In this document: positions 43,549 to 51,293 of the stretch, one piece after another
Layout of the letters: each line of letters opens with the position of its first letter
Position numbering within the stretch: the first letter of the stretch is position 1
Source of the DNA: Bacillus albus
GTDB lineage: Bacteria; Bacillota; Bacilli; Bacillales; Bacillaceae_G
Length of the DNA: 64,000 bases
Direction: 5' to 3'
Assembly (NCBI RefSeq): GCF_001884185.1
Contig: NZ_MAOE01000094.1
Coordinates: 1-64,000 of the forward strand
Position numbers and translations under genes: made by a program
Notes under the pieces: model-generated
The model's database searches: none
Told to the model about the DNA's origin: nothing
What the model saw: the letters and a program-made list of their open reading frames with translations, nothing else

Positions 43549-43664
43549 AAAAGCGGAAGCGGCTTGCTCAGAATCGCAGGGCATTGGAGCTCTCGACCTG
43601 GAAGCGCTTTTTGCTTCGAGCGAGAGAGCGAAATGACCGGAGATTCTAGCCGCTGAAGCTGGAT
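43549..43664 (+). repeat. Full structured B. cereus-group repeat (bcr-like)
   Basis: 116 bp, starting TAAAAGCGGAAGCGGC 7 nt after the dps stop. Outer stem: GCGGCT (43559-43564) plus AGAATC (43570-43575) pair with GATTCT (43642-43647) plus AGCCGC (43648-43653), leaving a 5-nt bulge. An inner stem pairs CTCTCG with CGAGAG, and TGGAAGC with GCTTCGA. This conserved RNA fold suggests a mobile or selected RNA element of the type described as bcr repeats. I cannot fix which bcr family. A partial copy (43670-43707) follows. Confidence 0.72.
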
Positions 43665-43669
43665 ATTAT

Positions 43670-43707
43670 TTAAAAGCGGAAGCGGCTCATCCAGAGTCGC
43701 TTTTTTA
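43670..43707 (+). repeat. Truncated copy of the structured repeat
   Basis: TTTAAAAGCGGAAGCGGCTC restarts the same element only 6 bp after the full copy, then ends in CAGAGTCGCTTTTTTAT, which could form a terminator-like hairpin (AAAAGCG / CGCTTTT). Confidence 0.62.
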
Positions 43708-43739
43708 TATGAAATGGTCGCTTTTGTTGGTACATGAAA

Positions 43740-43873
43740 TTTATATCAGCGATTTTCTAATTATATCGGTGATTCCATTCAATATATCAGCGATTTTTCA
43801 ATTATATCGGCGATTTCGGCAAATTTATCAGCGATTTTCTCAATATATCGACTTACCGACAAATCACGACAAT
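43740..43873 (+). repeat. Repeat locus C: five 20-21 bp units plus 31-nt cap
   Basis: Units start at 43740, 43760, 43781, 43801 and 43822, with consensus WATATATCRGCGATTTTYNN. The cap 43843-43873 reads ATATATCGACTTACCGACAA and then AATCACGACAAT minus the first base overlap, ending CGACAAT. Each unit holds ATC-NNC-GAT, a near-palindromic core. No coding content. The rest of 43874-44015 is plain AT-rich upstream sequence. Confidence 0.85.
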
Positions 43874-44015
43874 ATCAGCGCCCCTCTCCTCCACTTTTAT
43901 CAATATATTACAATCTCTTTTATGTTAAAATATAGTAAACACCCTTTAGTAAAATAGATCCAAAAAAGCTTTTCCATATTCATCATTTACTACTTAAATG
44001 GCGGGAGTGGTTCAG

Positions 44016-44213
44016 TTGAAAGACTACTTAATTAGAGCATTTTTTGCGTTAATAACGGTTGGGATTGTCTTACTTATAGCTAATATTTTCAACATACGTA
44101 TCGAGGTGAAAGACTATGCTTTCCTCGTTGTTGTAGCAATTGGTGGCGGCTGGGGTGGCTGGTACCTGTATAAAAAACAAAGTAATCAAAACGATAAAGG
44201 CATTCCAAAGTAA
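44016..44213 (+). CDS. Small two-helix membrane protein
   Basis: 65 aa from TTG 44016 (GGGAGTGG upstream); an ATG at 43998 in frame has no ribosome binding site. Two membrane segments (LIRAFFALITVGIVLLIANI and AFLVVVAIGGGWGGWYLY), ending in a basic and polar tail KKQSNQNDKGIPK. Glycine-rich second helix. Family not recognised and function unknown. A terminator follows directly. Confidence 0.68.
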   Translation: MKDYLIRAFFALITVGIVLLIANIFNIRIEVKDYAFLVVVAIGGGWGGWYLYKKQSNQNDKGIPK

Positions 44214-44226
44214 TACGGAATGCCTT
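44197..44226. terminator. Convergent terminator
   Basis: AAGGCATTCC / GGAATGCCTT with T-run on plus; it overlaps the end of the small membrane gene. Confidence 0.85.
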
Positions 44227-44230
44227 CTTT

Positions 44231-44512
44231 TTATTGCCGTCTATAATAAATAATGAAATTCAAACCGCTAATACAAACTATCCCAATAAACATATCAAAC
44301 GACACCGAATCTCCACCTAAATTATACTCATCAACAATAAACCCAGTCATAAACAACGTGATCGCTGAAACACCGATACATAATATCGAAATGAACCAAA
44401 GAGAAAATTCATTAATTAGCTCTTTCTTCTGTGTTGAAACAATTAGCATAACAAGAATAACTGCTGCTAAAATACTTTTAAAAACCGGTCTTAAAAATAC
44501 GAACTCCTCCAT
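44231..44512 (-). CDS. Hypothetical membrane protein
   Basis: 93 aa with three membrane segments (SILAAVILVMLIVSTQ; SLWFISILCIGVSAITLFMT; FDMFIGIVCISGLNFIIYY), ending RRQ. An acidic loop VDEYNLGGDSVS lies between helices 2 and 3. No recognised family. ATG 44512 follows GGAG-type sequence (AGATGGAGGA overlaps the first codons), so an internal start is possible. Single gene; function unknown. Confidence 0.65.
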   Translation of the reverse strand: MEEFVFLRPVFKSILAAVILVMLIVSTQKKELINEFSLWFISILCIGVSAITLFMTGFIVDEYNLGGDSVSFDMFIGIVCISGLNFIIYYRRQ

Positions 44513-44569
44513 CTATTTCTTCTTTTCCGAAAACATTATATCTCAACATTAACATATTTAACCAAATTA

Positions 44570-44604
44570 AAAACACATGTCTTTTCAAGATAAAATGACA
44601 TGTG
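44570..44604 (-). terminator. Terminator after the LOG family gene
   Basis: AAACACATGTC / GACATGTGTTT hairpin with loop and minus-strand T-run. Confidence 0.82.
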
Positions 44605-44630
44605 TTTCCAAAAATCTCTATAGAATTGTA

Positions 44631-45209
44631 TTATGATAACTGCTTCCACTTCGTTCCTAAAACAGGACGTTCATAGTTTTGGATCTCATGAATTAGTTTA
44701 TCTGCCGTCTCAGCTGAAACGATCAATTCTTTATTCGACGGATTCATAAACCCTTCTTCCGCTGCGCGTTCAACCATTTGCAGAATTGGTCCGTAAAAGT
44801 CTTTTATATTCAATAAACCAACCGGCTTATTATGTATACCAATTTGTGACCAACATACTACTTCAAATAGCTCTTCAAACGTTCCGTATCCGCCTGGCAG
44901 TGCGATAAAAGCATCCGCAAGTTCTGCCATTTTCGCCTTGCGCTCGTGCATCGTTTCTACTTCAATTAGTTCTGTTAATCCTGTATGCACAATTTCTCCT
45001 CGGAATAAACCACGCGGCATAACACCTGTTACACGCCCGCCTAAACGAAGAACTTCATTTGCTACTTCTCCCATTAGTCCAACGCAAGAACCACCGTATA
45101 CAAGCTCATAATCGTTTTCAACAAACATTTTCCCTAATGCTATTGCCTGCTCTTTAAATTCTGGTCTCTCCCCTAAATTGGAACCTGCAAACACACAAAT
45201 CTTTCTCAT
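44631..45209 (-). CDS. yvdD: LOG family nucleoside-monophosphate phosphoribohydrolase (YvdD)
   Basis: 192 aa, TIGR00730 family. Rossmann-like fold with N-terminal ICVFAGSNLGERPEFKEQA and the catalytic/phosphate-binding motif PGGYGTFEELFEVVCWSQ (about residue 110), plus the preceding Arg/Lys pair in METMHERKAKMAELAD. LOG enzymes remove ribose 5-phosphate from cytokinin or purine nucleotides. The B. subtilis counterpart YvdD is next to YvdC, as here (divergent, 73 bp apart), suggesting shared nucleotide clean-up. Confidence 0.92.
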   Translation of the reverse strand: MRKICVFAGSNLGERPEFKEQAIALGKMFVENDYELVYGGSCVGLMGEVANEVLRLGGRVTGVMPRGLFRGEIVHTGLTELIEVETMHERKAKMAELADAFIALPGGYGTFEELFEVVCWSQIGIHNKPVGLLNIKDFYGPILQMVERAAEEGFMNPSNKELIVSAETADKLIHEIQNYERPVLGTKWKQLS

Positions 45210-45282
45210 CCCTACACCCCAAGACTATATATTGTTATGATACAATAAATATTGTACAACATATTGAAGGGATGAGGAAGAA

Positions 45283-45606
45283 ATGGATATCGTCGCATTT
45301 CAAAGATGGGTGGAGGAATTTTACGAAAAACGAAGCTGGTCACAGTATAATTCCTTTATTCGCTTAAATTTCTTAACAGAGGAAGTTGGGGAAGTTTCAC
45401 GCGTTGTTCGTGCCATCGAAATTGGCCGTGATCGTCCTGATGAAGAAGCAAAAACAGAAGAAGAGCTAAAACAAGAACTAAAAGAAGAACTTGGTGATGT
45501 ACTATCTAATCTTATTATTCTTTCGCAAAAATATGATTTAGACTTACAAGACATTATGGACGCACACGTCACAAAGCTTTCGAAAAGGTTCGAGACATCC
45601 AAATGA
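45283..45606 (+). CDS. yvdC: MazG-like nucleotide pyrophosphohydrolase (YvdC)
   Basis: 107 aa single-domain MazG-like protein. The metal-binding E-x-x-E and E-x-x-D pattern is clear: NFLTEEVGEVSRVVRAIEIG, then EELKQELKEELGDVLSNLI. It hydrolyses (d)NTP or aberrant nucleotides to monophosphates and pyrophosphate. It resembles B. subtilis YvdC and stands divergently beside the LOG gene, whose product would further break down a nucleoside monophosphate. ATG 45283 follows AGGGATGAGGAAGAA. The gene ends 53 nt before ferritin, with a separate promoter. Confidence 0.9.
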   Translation: MDIVAFQRWVEEFYEKRSWSQYNSFIRLNFLTEEVGEVSRVVRAIEIGRDRPDEEAKTEEELKQELKEELGDVLSNLIILSQKYDLDLQDIMDAHVTKLSKRFETSK

Positions 45607-45659
45607 GAATATTATCAATTATGGTATAATATTCTTGTCACAATACTAAGGGGGATTTT

Positions 45660-46166
45660 ATGTTATCTAAAAAATTGCACGACGCACTAAACGATCAAAT
45701 GAACTTTGAGTTTTACTCTGCCCACGCTTATATGGCGATGGCTGCTTACTGTACAGCCGAAAGCTACGATGGATTCGCTAACTTTTTCCTTGTACAAGCT
45801 GAAGAAGAGCGTTTCCACGCGATGAAGCTTTACAACTATATTAATGACCGCGGTGAGCGCGCTATTATTACTGGATTCGATAATCCGAATAACGAATATG
45901 AATCTGTACTGAACGCTTTTGAAGTAGCACTTGAGCACGAGCGTGAAGTAACGAAACGTATTTACAACTTATCTGATATCGCTTGGGATGAGCGTGAACA
46001 CGCAACAATTACATTCTTAAAATGGTTCGTCGATGAGCAAGTAGAAGAAGAAGCTTCATTCGATAGCATCATCCAAAAATTAAAACGTATTACAAGCGAT
46101 TCAAACGCATTATTTATGCTAGATGCTGAATTAGAGAAACGTACATTTACGCCTCCAGCTGAGTAG
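45660..46166 (+). CDS. ftnA: Ferritin
   Basis: 168-aa non-haem ferritin subunit (24-mer cage). Ferroxidase ligands are visible: Glu in LNDQMNFEFYSAHAYMAMAA, Glu and His in QAEEERFHAMKLYNYI, Glu in ALEHEREVTKRIYNL, and Gln-Glu in FVDEQVEEEASFD. It stores iron as ferric mineral. ATG 45660 follows AAGGGGGATTTT with TATAAT about 30 bp upstream. No PerR or Fur box seen in its short upstream region. The C-terminus is soluble and lacks the haem-binding Met of bacterioferritin. Confidence 0.95.
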   Translation: MLSKKLHDALNDQMNFEFYSAHAYMAMAAYCTAESYDGFANFFLVQAEEERFHAMKLYNYINDRGERAIITGFDNPNNEYESVLNAFEVALEHEREVTKRIYNLSDIAWDEREHATITFLKWFVDEQVEEEASFDSIIQKLKRITSDSNALFMLDAELEKRTFTPPAE

Positions 46167-46173
46167 TATTTCA

Positions 46174-46205
46174 ATCACCTTAATGAATGTATTAAGGTGA
46201 TTTTT
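46174..46205 (+). terminator. Ferritin terminator
   Basis: TCACCTTAAT / ATTAAGGTGA with seven T following. It overlaps the end of the minus-strand frameshifted gene. Confidence 0.85.
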
Positions 46206-46432
46206 TTATTTCTTCTCTCAGCTCAATAACCTTAGCCAAATCCTTCTTATAAAACTTTGAAACCTTTTCAACAAAGTCACTGCTAGTAAAAGTTCCATCC
46301 CCCTTCTTCTACTATGCTTAAATATCCATGTATGAATTTCAAAAAGGTTCTAGCATCTTCTCCGGTTAATTGATCAATGTTCTCTATAATCTCATCAAAC
46401 TTCCTTAAACTATCCGCTTCTTTCAACTTCAT
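46192..46432 (-). pseudogene. Frameshifted small gene (about 79-aa intact product)
   Basis: From ATG 46432 (after GGAGGGAGA) the first frame gives 49 aa (MKLKEADSLRKFDEIIENID, then QLTGEDARTFLKFIHGY and a stop at 46283). One extra G in a run of five G (about 46308-46312) shifts the frame. The other frame continues GDGTFTSSDFVEKVSKFYKK and ends at 46192 (total 241 bp, one more than a multiple of three). The joined product would be a small soluble helical protein. It may be a true mutation, a phase-variable tract or a sequencing error. Family not recognised. Confidence 0.75.
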
Positions 46433-46470
46433 TCTCCCTCCCTGTATTATTTATCATACCAAAATAAAAA

Positions 46471-46504
46471 AGCCGTTCATCTCCTAAATAAGAGACAAAC
46501 GACT
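46471..46504 (-). terminator. Terminator of nupC copy 1
   Basis: AGCCGTTCATCTC / GAGACAAACGACT hairpin with G-T pairs; minus-strand T-run. Confidence 0.8.
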
Positions 46505-46518
46505 TCTTTACCATTTTA

Positions 46519-47700
46519 TTAAAGCATAACTCCAACGATAACTGCTGATAATATACTTACTAGCGTTGCACCGTATACAAGTTTTAATCCGAATGATGAT
46601 ACAACGTTTGCTTGTTTGCCATCGATACTCTTCGTTGCACCTGCAATAATTCCGATTGATGAGAAGTTCGCAAATGATACAAGGAAGATAGATAAAATAC
46701 CTACTGTACGAGCTGATAAATCGCCAGCTACTTTTCCAAGGTCAAGCATTGCAACGAATTCGTTCGTTACTAATTTTGTTGCCATAATTTGTCCTGCTGT
46801 TAGCATCTCTGATGTTGGAATACCCATTACGAATGCTAATGGTGAGAAAATGTATCCTAAAATGCTTTGGAATGTGATGCCGAAAATTGAATCAAATACA
46901 CCGTTAATTGCTGTAATTAATGCTACGAAACCGATTAACATCGCCGCTACTGTTACAGCGATTGAGAAACCAAGCATAATATATTCGCCTAACATTTCAA
47001 AGAATGTTTGTTTTTTATCTTCTTGTAATTCTAAAATATCGTCTTCTTCTTTCACGTCATATGGATTAATAATATGAACGATAATAAATCCACTAAATAA
47101 GTTTAATACAAGTGCCGTTACTACATATTTTGGATCAATCATTTTCATGTAAGAACCGACGATTGACATCGATACTGTTGACATTGAAGATGCACAAAGT
47201 GTGTATAAACGATTTTTCGGTAATTTGCTTAGTTGATCTTTTACTGTAATGAATACTTCCCCTTGACCAACGATTGCAGCTGCTACTGCATTATATGATT
47301 CTAGTTTTCCTAAGCCGTTAACTTTACTCAATAGGAAACCGACTGCACGAATGATAATCGGTAAAACTTTAATATGTTGCAGGATCCCGATTAGTACCGC
47401 TAAGAAAATAATTGGTAATAATACTGTTAAGAAGAATGGTGCTTGTCCATCATTTGCTAGACCACCAAATACGAAATTAACCCCTGCTTCCGCAAATTTT
47501 AAAATAGCGCCAAACCCATCTGCAATCCCTTTTACTAATACAAATCCGACCTTTGTATTTAATAAGAAATACGCAAGCACCAATTGAATGACAAGCATAA
47601 GTGCAATTGGTTTATATTTAATTTTCTTACGATCTGAACTGATAAGGAAACCTAGTACAAATACTACAAGTAAACCAACTAGAAACATTACGATCTTCAT
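46519..47700 (-). CDS. nupC: NupC family nucleoside transporter, copy 1
   Basis: 393 aa from ATG 47700 (GGAGGATTCACAT; the frame is open to 47724). Concentrative nucleoside transporter fold with nine or so membrane segments. Signature regions: [20 protein letters not shown] (contains the conserved ESxN-like nucleoside-binding motif) and [20 protein letters not shown]. It imports pyrimidine or other nucleosides with protons or sodium. It is adjacent to a close paralogue (48052) on the same strand; each has a separate promoter and terminator. Two cre-like sites upstream suggest carbon catabolite control. Confidence 0.93.
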   Translation of the reverse strand: MKIVMFLVGLLVVFVLGFLISSDRKKIKYKPIALMLVIQLVLAYFLLNTKVGFVLVKGIADGFGAILKFAEAGVNFVFGGLANDGQAPFFLTVLLPIIFLAVLIGILQHIKVLPIIIRAVGFLLSKVNGLGKLESYNAVAAAIVGQGEVFITVKDQLSKLPKNRLYTLCASSMSTVSMSIVGSYMKMIDPKYVVTALVLNLFSGFIIVHIINPYDVKEEDDILELQEDKKQTFFEMLGEYIMLGFSIAVTVAAMLIGFVALITAINGVFDSIFGITFQSILGYIFSPLAFVMGIPTSEMLTAGQIMATKLVTNEFVAMLDLGKVAGDLSARTVGILSIFLVSFANFSSIGIIAGATKSIDGKQANVVSSFGLKLVYGATLVSILSAVIVGVML

Positions 47701-47747
47701 ATGTGAATCCTCCACTTCTCCCATGAGTTATTGGTCGTATAACGTAT

Positions 47748-47766
47748 AACGAATGACGTCTGACCA
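47748..47766 (-). promoter_or_regulatory. Shared operator-like motif before nupC copy 1
   Basis: AACGAATGACGTCTGACCA; 15 of 19 bases match the motif at 49263-49281 before nupC copy 2, at a similar distance from the start codon. TGGTCAGAC resembles FadR-type GntR half sites. An inverted TTGGTC lies at 47730-47735. Confidence 0.55.
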
Positions 47767-47820
47767 TTGACGTTAAAAAAATTTAAAACCCCTAAAACTA
47801 TTCAACTGTCATCTAAAATC

Positions 47821-47834
47821 AGTAAGCGTTTACA
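47821..47834 (-). promoter_or_regulatory. Candidate CcpA cre site 1
   Basis: On minus, TGTAAACGCTTACT matches cre TGWAANCGNTNWCA at 13 of 14 positions, 120 bp upstream of nupC copy 1. Confidence 0.6.
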
Positions 47835-47915
47835 TAAATTGCAATTTATAAAAGGTAGCCTCTTCTCTCCTACCATATTTGAAAGTCTGAAATTGATACC
47901 ACCTACAAATCAAAT

Positions 47916-47929
47916 TGTAAGCGTTATCT
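47916..47929 (+). promoter_or_regulatory. Candidate CcpA cre site 2
   Basis: TGTAAGCGTTATCT, 13 of 14 to the cre consensus. Together with site 1 it suggests CcpA control of nupC copy 1. The rest of 47767-48013 is AT-rich with no gene. Confidence 0.6.
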
Positions 47930-48013
47930 AACTGAAATGCAATATAAATTTTAAAAGATTTTTATATGTTAATATATTCCTAACAAATTGGTTTTTTCAT
48001 GCAAATTTACCAT

Positions 48014-48042
48014 AAAAAATAGCCCTAGCTATAAGCTAGGAC
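48014..48042 (-). terminator. Terminator of nupC copy 2
   Basis: GCCCTAGCT / AGCTAGGAC hairpin with minus-strand T-run. Confidence 0.82.
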
Positions 48043-48051
48043 CCTCTTTTT

Positions 48052-49233
48052 TTATAACATAACACCAACGATAATCGCTGATAGAATACTTACTAATGTC
48101 GCACCGTATACAAGGCGTAGGCCGAATGATGATACAACATTTGATTGGTTTTCATCAATACCTTTCGTTGCACCTGCGATAATTCCGATTGATGAGAAGT
48201 TTGCAAATGATACAAGGAATACAGAAAGAATACCAACTGTACGAGCTGATAAGTCACCAGCTACTTTTCCAAGATCAAGCATCGCAACAAACTCGTTTGA
48301 TACTAATTTTGTTGCCATAATTTGTCCCGCTGTTACCATCTCTGCTTGCGGGATACCCATTACGAATGCTAATGGTGAGAAAATGTACCCTAAAATAGCT
48401 TGGAATGTAATGCCGAACATGGAATCAAACAAGCTATTGATTGCTGTAATTAATGCTACGAAACCAAGTAACATTGCCGCTACTGTGATCGCGATTGTGA
48501 AACCAAGCATAATATATTCGCTTAACATTTCAAAGAATGATTGTTTTTTCTTATTTTCTAATTTCAGTGTATCTTCTTCTTCTGTAATATCGTACGGGTT
48601 AATAATATGAATGATAATGAAACCACTAAATAAATTTAATACAAGTGCTGTTACTACATATTTCGGTTCGATCATTTTCATATAAGAACCTACGATTGAC
48701 ATTGATACTGTCGACATGGAAGATGCACATAATGTATATAAACGATGTTTTGGGATTTTACTTAATTGATCTTTTACCGTAATAAATACTTCCGCTTGCC
48801 CAACAATGGCAGCTGCTACTGCGTTATATGATTCTAGTTTTCCTAGACCATTTACTTTACTTAACAACGTACCAATAGCACGAATAATTATCGGTAAAAT
48901 TTTAAAGTGTTGCAGAATTCCGATTAAAACGGCAAAGAATACGATTGGTAATAACGCTGTTAAGAAGAATGAAACCTCTCCTTTATTAACAAGACCGCCA
49001 AATACGAAAACGATTCCAGCTTCCGCATATCCAAGAAGCGCGCCAAATCCATCTGAAATTCCTTTTACTAAAATATAACCAACTTGCGTATTTAATAAGA
49101 AGTAACTTAACGCTAGCTGAATAACAAGCATGATTGCAATTGGTTTATACTTAATCTTCTTTCGATCGGCACTTATAAGAAAACCGAGTATGAATACAAC
49201 AAGTAATCCTACAAGAAACATAACAAACTTCAT
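48052..49233 (-). CDS. nupC: NupC family nucleoside transporter, copy 2
   Basis: 393 aa, ATG 49233 after GGAGGATTTTATTA. Very close paralogue of the downstream copy: the last two thirds (for example [20 protein letters not shown], then [20 protein letters not shown]) are almost the same. Divergence is concentrated in the third membrane segment region ([20 protein letters not shown]) and in the cytosolic [20 protein letters not shown] loop. A tandem gene duplication is the simplest origin. Substrate range is probably different, since both were kept. It has the same operator-like motif upstream but no cre-like pair seen. Confidence 0.93.
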   Translation of the reverse strand: MKFVMFLVGLLVVFILGFLISADRKKIKYKPIAIMLVIQLALSYFLLNTQVGYILVKGISDGFGALLGYAEAGIVFVFGGLVNKGEVSFFLTALLPIVFFAVLIGILQHFKILPIIIRAIGTLLSKVNGLGKLESYNAVAAAIVGQAEVFITVKDQLSKIPKHRLYTLCASSMSTVSMSIVGSYMKMIEPKYVVTALVLNLFSGFIIIHIINPYDITEEEDTLKLENKKKQSFFEMLSEYIMLGFTIAITVAAMLLGFVALITAINSLFDSMFGITFQAILGYIFSPLAFVMGIPQAEMVTAGQIMATKLVSNEFVAMLDLGKVAGDLSARTVGILSVFLVSFANFSSIGIIAGATKGIDENQSNVVSSFGLRLVYGATLVSILSAIIVGVML

Positions 49234-49262
49234 TAATAAAATCCTCCATTTAACTCTTCATT

Positions 49263-49281
49263 AACGTTGAACGTCTGACCA
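49263..49281 (-). promoter_or_regulatory. Shared operator-like motif before nupC copy 2
   Basis: AACGTTGAACGTCTGACCA, paired with the motif at 47748-47766, 30 bp before the start codon. It also contains an AACGTT dyad. Confidence 0.55.
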
Positions 49282-49494
49282 CTAAAAATAAGAAATAATC
49301 CGAACTTTCCATTTCTCCTCCAAAACCTTTAATCGGATAGGAAAGATCATAAAACCTCTTGTTTCAAAGGCATTTTCCATTCTAACATAAATCACAACTC
49401 ATATCCGCACTTTTCTTAAAAAAATACATTTTATTATGAAACATTCATTAATGTTCGTCTTTTACCATCCGCGAATATCCGGATAAAACAAAAA

Positions 49495-49523
49495 ATGAGC
49501 ATCAAGTTTCACTTGATGCTCAT
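49495..49523 (-). terminator. Terminator of alanine symporter copy 2
   Basis: ATGAGCATCAAGT / ACTTGATGCTCAT with 3-nt loop; minus-strand T-run. Confidence 0.88.
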
Positions 49524-49527
49524 CTCA

Positions 49528-50970
49528 TTATACTGCTTTTTCTTTATCAGCTACCGCTGACTTATCCCAGCACTCTGTATTTTCCAAACCTGGAATAGAA
49601 TCCGCATAGAATACCGGATCTTTTCCTTGTTTCTTTTGCTTTACGTAATCTGATAATGCCGCAAAAGCATACTTAGAAAGGAATACAATCGCCACTAAGT
49701 TAATAACAGCCATAATACCCATGAATAAATCTGCTACATCCCAAACGATTTGAATCGTTGCTACAGAACCTAACATAACCATACCAAGTACAGCAATGCG
49801 GTACGCTGTTAATAACACTTTACTTCCATTTAAGAATTCAATATTCGTTTCACCATAGTAGTAGTTACCTACTAATGAGCTGAATGCAAACAAGAAGATT
49901 GCAACTGCTACAAATATAGATGCCCATGGTCCGATATGTTGGCTTAATGCTTGTTGCGTTAATTGAATACCATTTAGATCAGCTGCATTATGCACATCTG
50001 ATAAAAGAATAATAAATGCTGTACAACTACAAATTAATAATGTATCTGTAAATACCCCTAAAGTTTGAATGAAACCTTGTTTAACTGGGTGCGTTACGTT
50101 CGCAGTCGCAGCTGCGTTCGGCGCACTACCCATACCTGCTTCATTTGAGAATAATCCGCGTTTTACCCCTAGTAAAATCGCAGCTCCTAATCCTCCACCT
50201 ACTACCTCTTTTATTCCGAAAGCATGTAAGAAAATTTCTTTAAATACATACGGAATTGCCGTAATGTTTGTTACAACAACGAATAATGCCACTGCTACAT
50301 AAATAATTGCCATTACTGGAACAATCATTTCAACTGCGCGTGCAATACGTTTTACTCCGCCGAAGATAATAACTGCAAGTAAACCAGCCATTACGAGGCC
50401 TACTAATCTACTGTCTGTTTTAAATGCCCCATCAAAAGCAGCAGCTACAGTATTAGACTGTACAGCGTTAAAAATCAATCCGAAACTTACTGTTATTAAA
50501 ACAGAGAAAATAGCTCCAAGCCAGCGCTTATTTAATCCTTTTTCCATATAATAAGCTGGTCCACCACGGAACGCATTCCCATCTTTCACTTTATAAATTT
50601 GCGCTAATGTGCTCTCTACAAATGCAGAAGCACCCCCAATTACCGCGATTAACCACATCCAAAATACCGCTCCTGGTCCACCTGCTGAAATTGCGATAGC
50701 TACACCAGCTAAGTTACCAGTACCTACACGAGAAGCTGTACTCATACAAAAAGCCTGGAACGATGATACACCACTCTTCTCTTTTTGTGCTTTCCTCGTT
50801 TTCGAACTTGCCCCATCCCCAAGCAATCGAATCATTTCACCGAAGTAACGAACTTGGACAAATTTCACACGAAACGAAAAGTAAAGTCCTAACCCAATTA
50901 ACATCGCAATAATGACATATGACCAAAGGACATTATTTATATCCCCAATTACCTTAGCTAAAAAATCCAT
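49528..50970 (-). CDS. Alanine/glycine:cation symporter (AGCS family), copy 2
   Basis: 480 aa from ATG 50970 (AGGGGG upstream; an ATG just before is out of frame, and the frame extends to 50997). AGCS motifs: GGPGAVFWMWLIAVIGGASA, FRGGPAYYMEKGLNKRWLGA and AFSSLVGNYYYGETNIEF. It is the most divergent of the three copies here, with an inserted RLLGDGASSKTRKAQKEKSG loop and changed middle helices. The tail GKDPVFYADSIPGLENTECW is conserved. Role: cation-coupled uptake of alanine or glycine, or related small amino acids. Next to copy 3 on the same strand, with separate promoters. Confidence 0.93.
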   Translation of the reverse strand: MDFLAKVIGDINNVLWSYVIIAMLIGLGLYFSFRVKFVQVRYFGEMIRLLGDGASSKTRKAQKEKSGVSSFQAFCMSTASRVGTGNLAGVAIAISAGGPGAVFWMWLIAVIGGASAFVESTLAQIYKVKDGNAFRGGPAYYMEKGLNKRWLGAIFSVLITVSFGLIFNAVQSNTVAAAFDGAFKTDSRLVGLVMAGLLAVIIFGGVKRIARAVEMIVPVMAIIYVAVALFVVVTNITAIPYVFKEIFLHAFGIKEVVGGGLGAAILLGVKRGLFSNEAGMGSAPNAAATANVTHPVKQGFIQTLGVFTDTLLICSCTAFIILLSDVHNAADLNGIQLTQQALSQHIGPWASIFVAVAIFLFAFSSLVGNYYYGETNIEFLNGSKVLLTAYRIAVLGMVMLGSVATIQIVWDVADLFMGIMAVINLVAIVFLSKYAFAALSDYVKQKKQGKDPVFYADSIPGLENTECWDKSAVADKEKAV

Positions 50971-51084
50971 AATTGCATTGCCCCCTCTTCCTAACAATAA
51001 GAAAATTATATTCTAAAAACTTTTAGTAATCAAGAACTTTATGTTAGGTTTTATGACATGATCGCGTTAAATGATTTAACATAT

Positions 51085-51106
51085 ATGTTTTCCCACGTGA
51101 AAACAT
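51085..51106. promoter_or_regulatory. Inverted repeat upstream of alanine symporter copy 2
   Basis: ATGTTTTC / GAAAACAT around CCACGT, an 8-6-8 dyad 115 bp before the gene; a possible regulator site. The rest of 50971-51252 is AT-rich with no gene. Confidence 0.5.
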
Positions 51107-51252
51107 GACCAGTACGTGCATGTATCCAACACTCAATCACTCATCCCATTCGACCAGTCATACTTTTAAGACAGTGCATTCTCTACAAATAACGAAAATA
51201 ATGAACACACAAAATTATATTAATAATTCCTTTTCATCATTTACTACAACAA

Positions 51253-51291
51253 AAAAGACGAGCATCGAATCTATCTCGACGCTCGTCTTTT
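51253..51291 (-). terminator. Terminator of alanine symporter copy 3
   Basis: AAAAGACGAGC / GCTCGTCTTTT with internal pairing; minus-strand T-run. Confidence 0.88.
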
Positions 51292-51293
51292 CA

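Noticed and set aside
43740-43873. Possible CRISPR array
   Set aside because: Units are contiguous, 20-21 bp, without unique spacers, and no cas genes are present.
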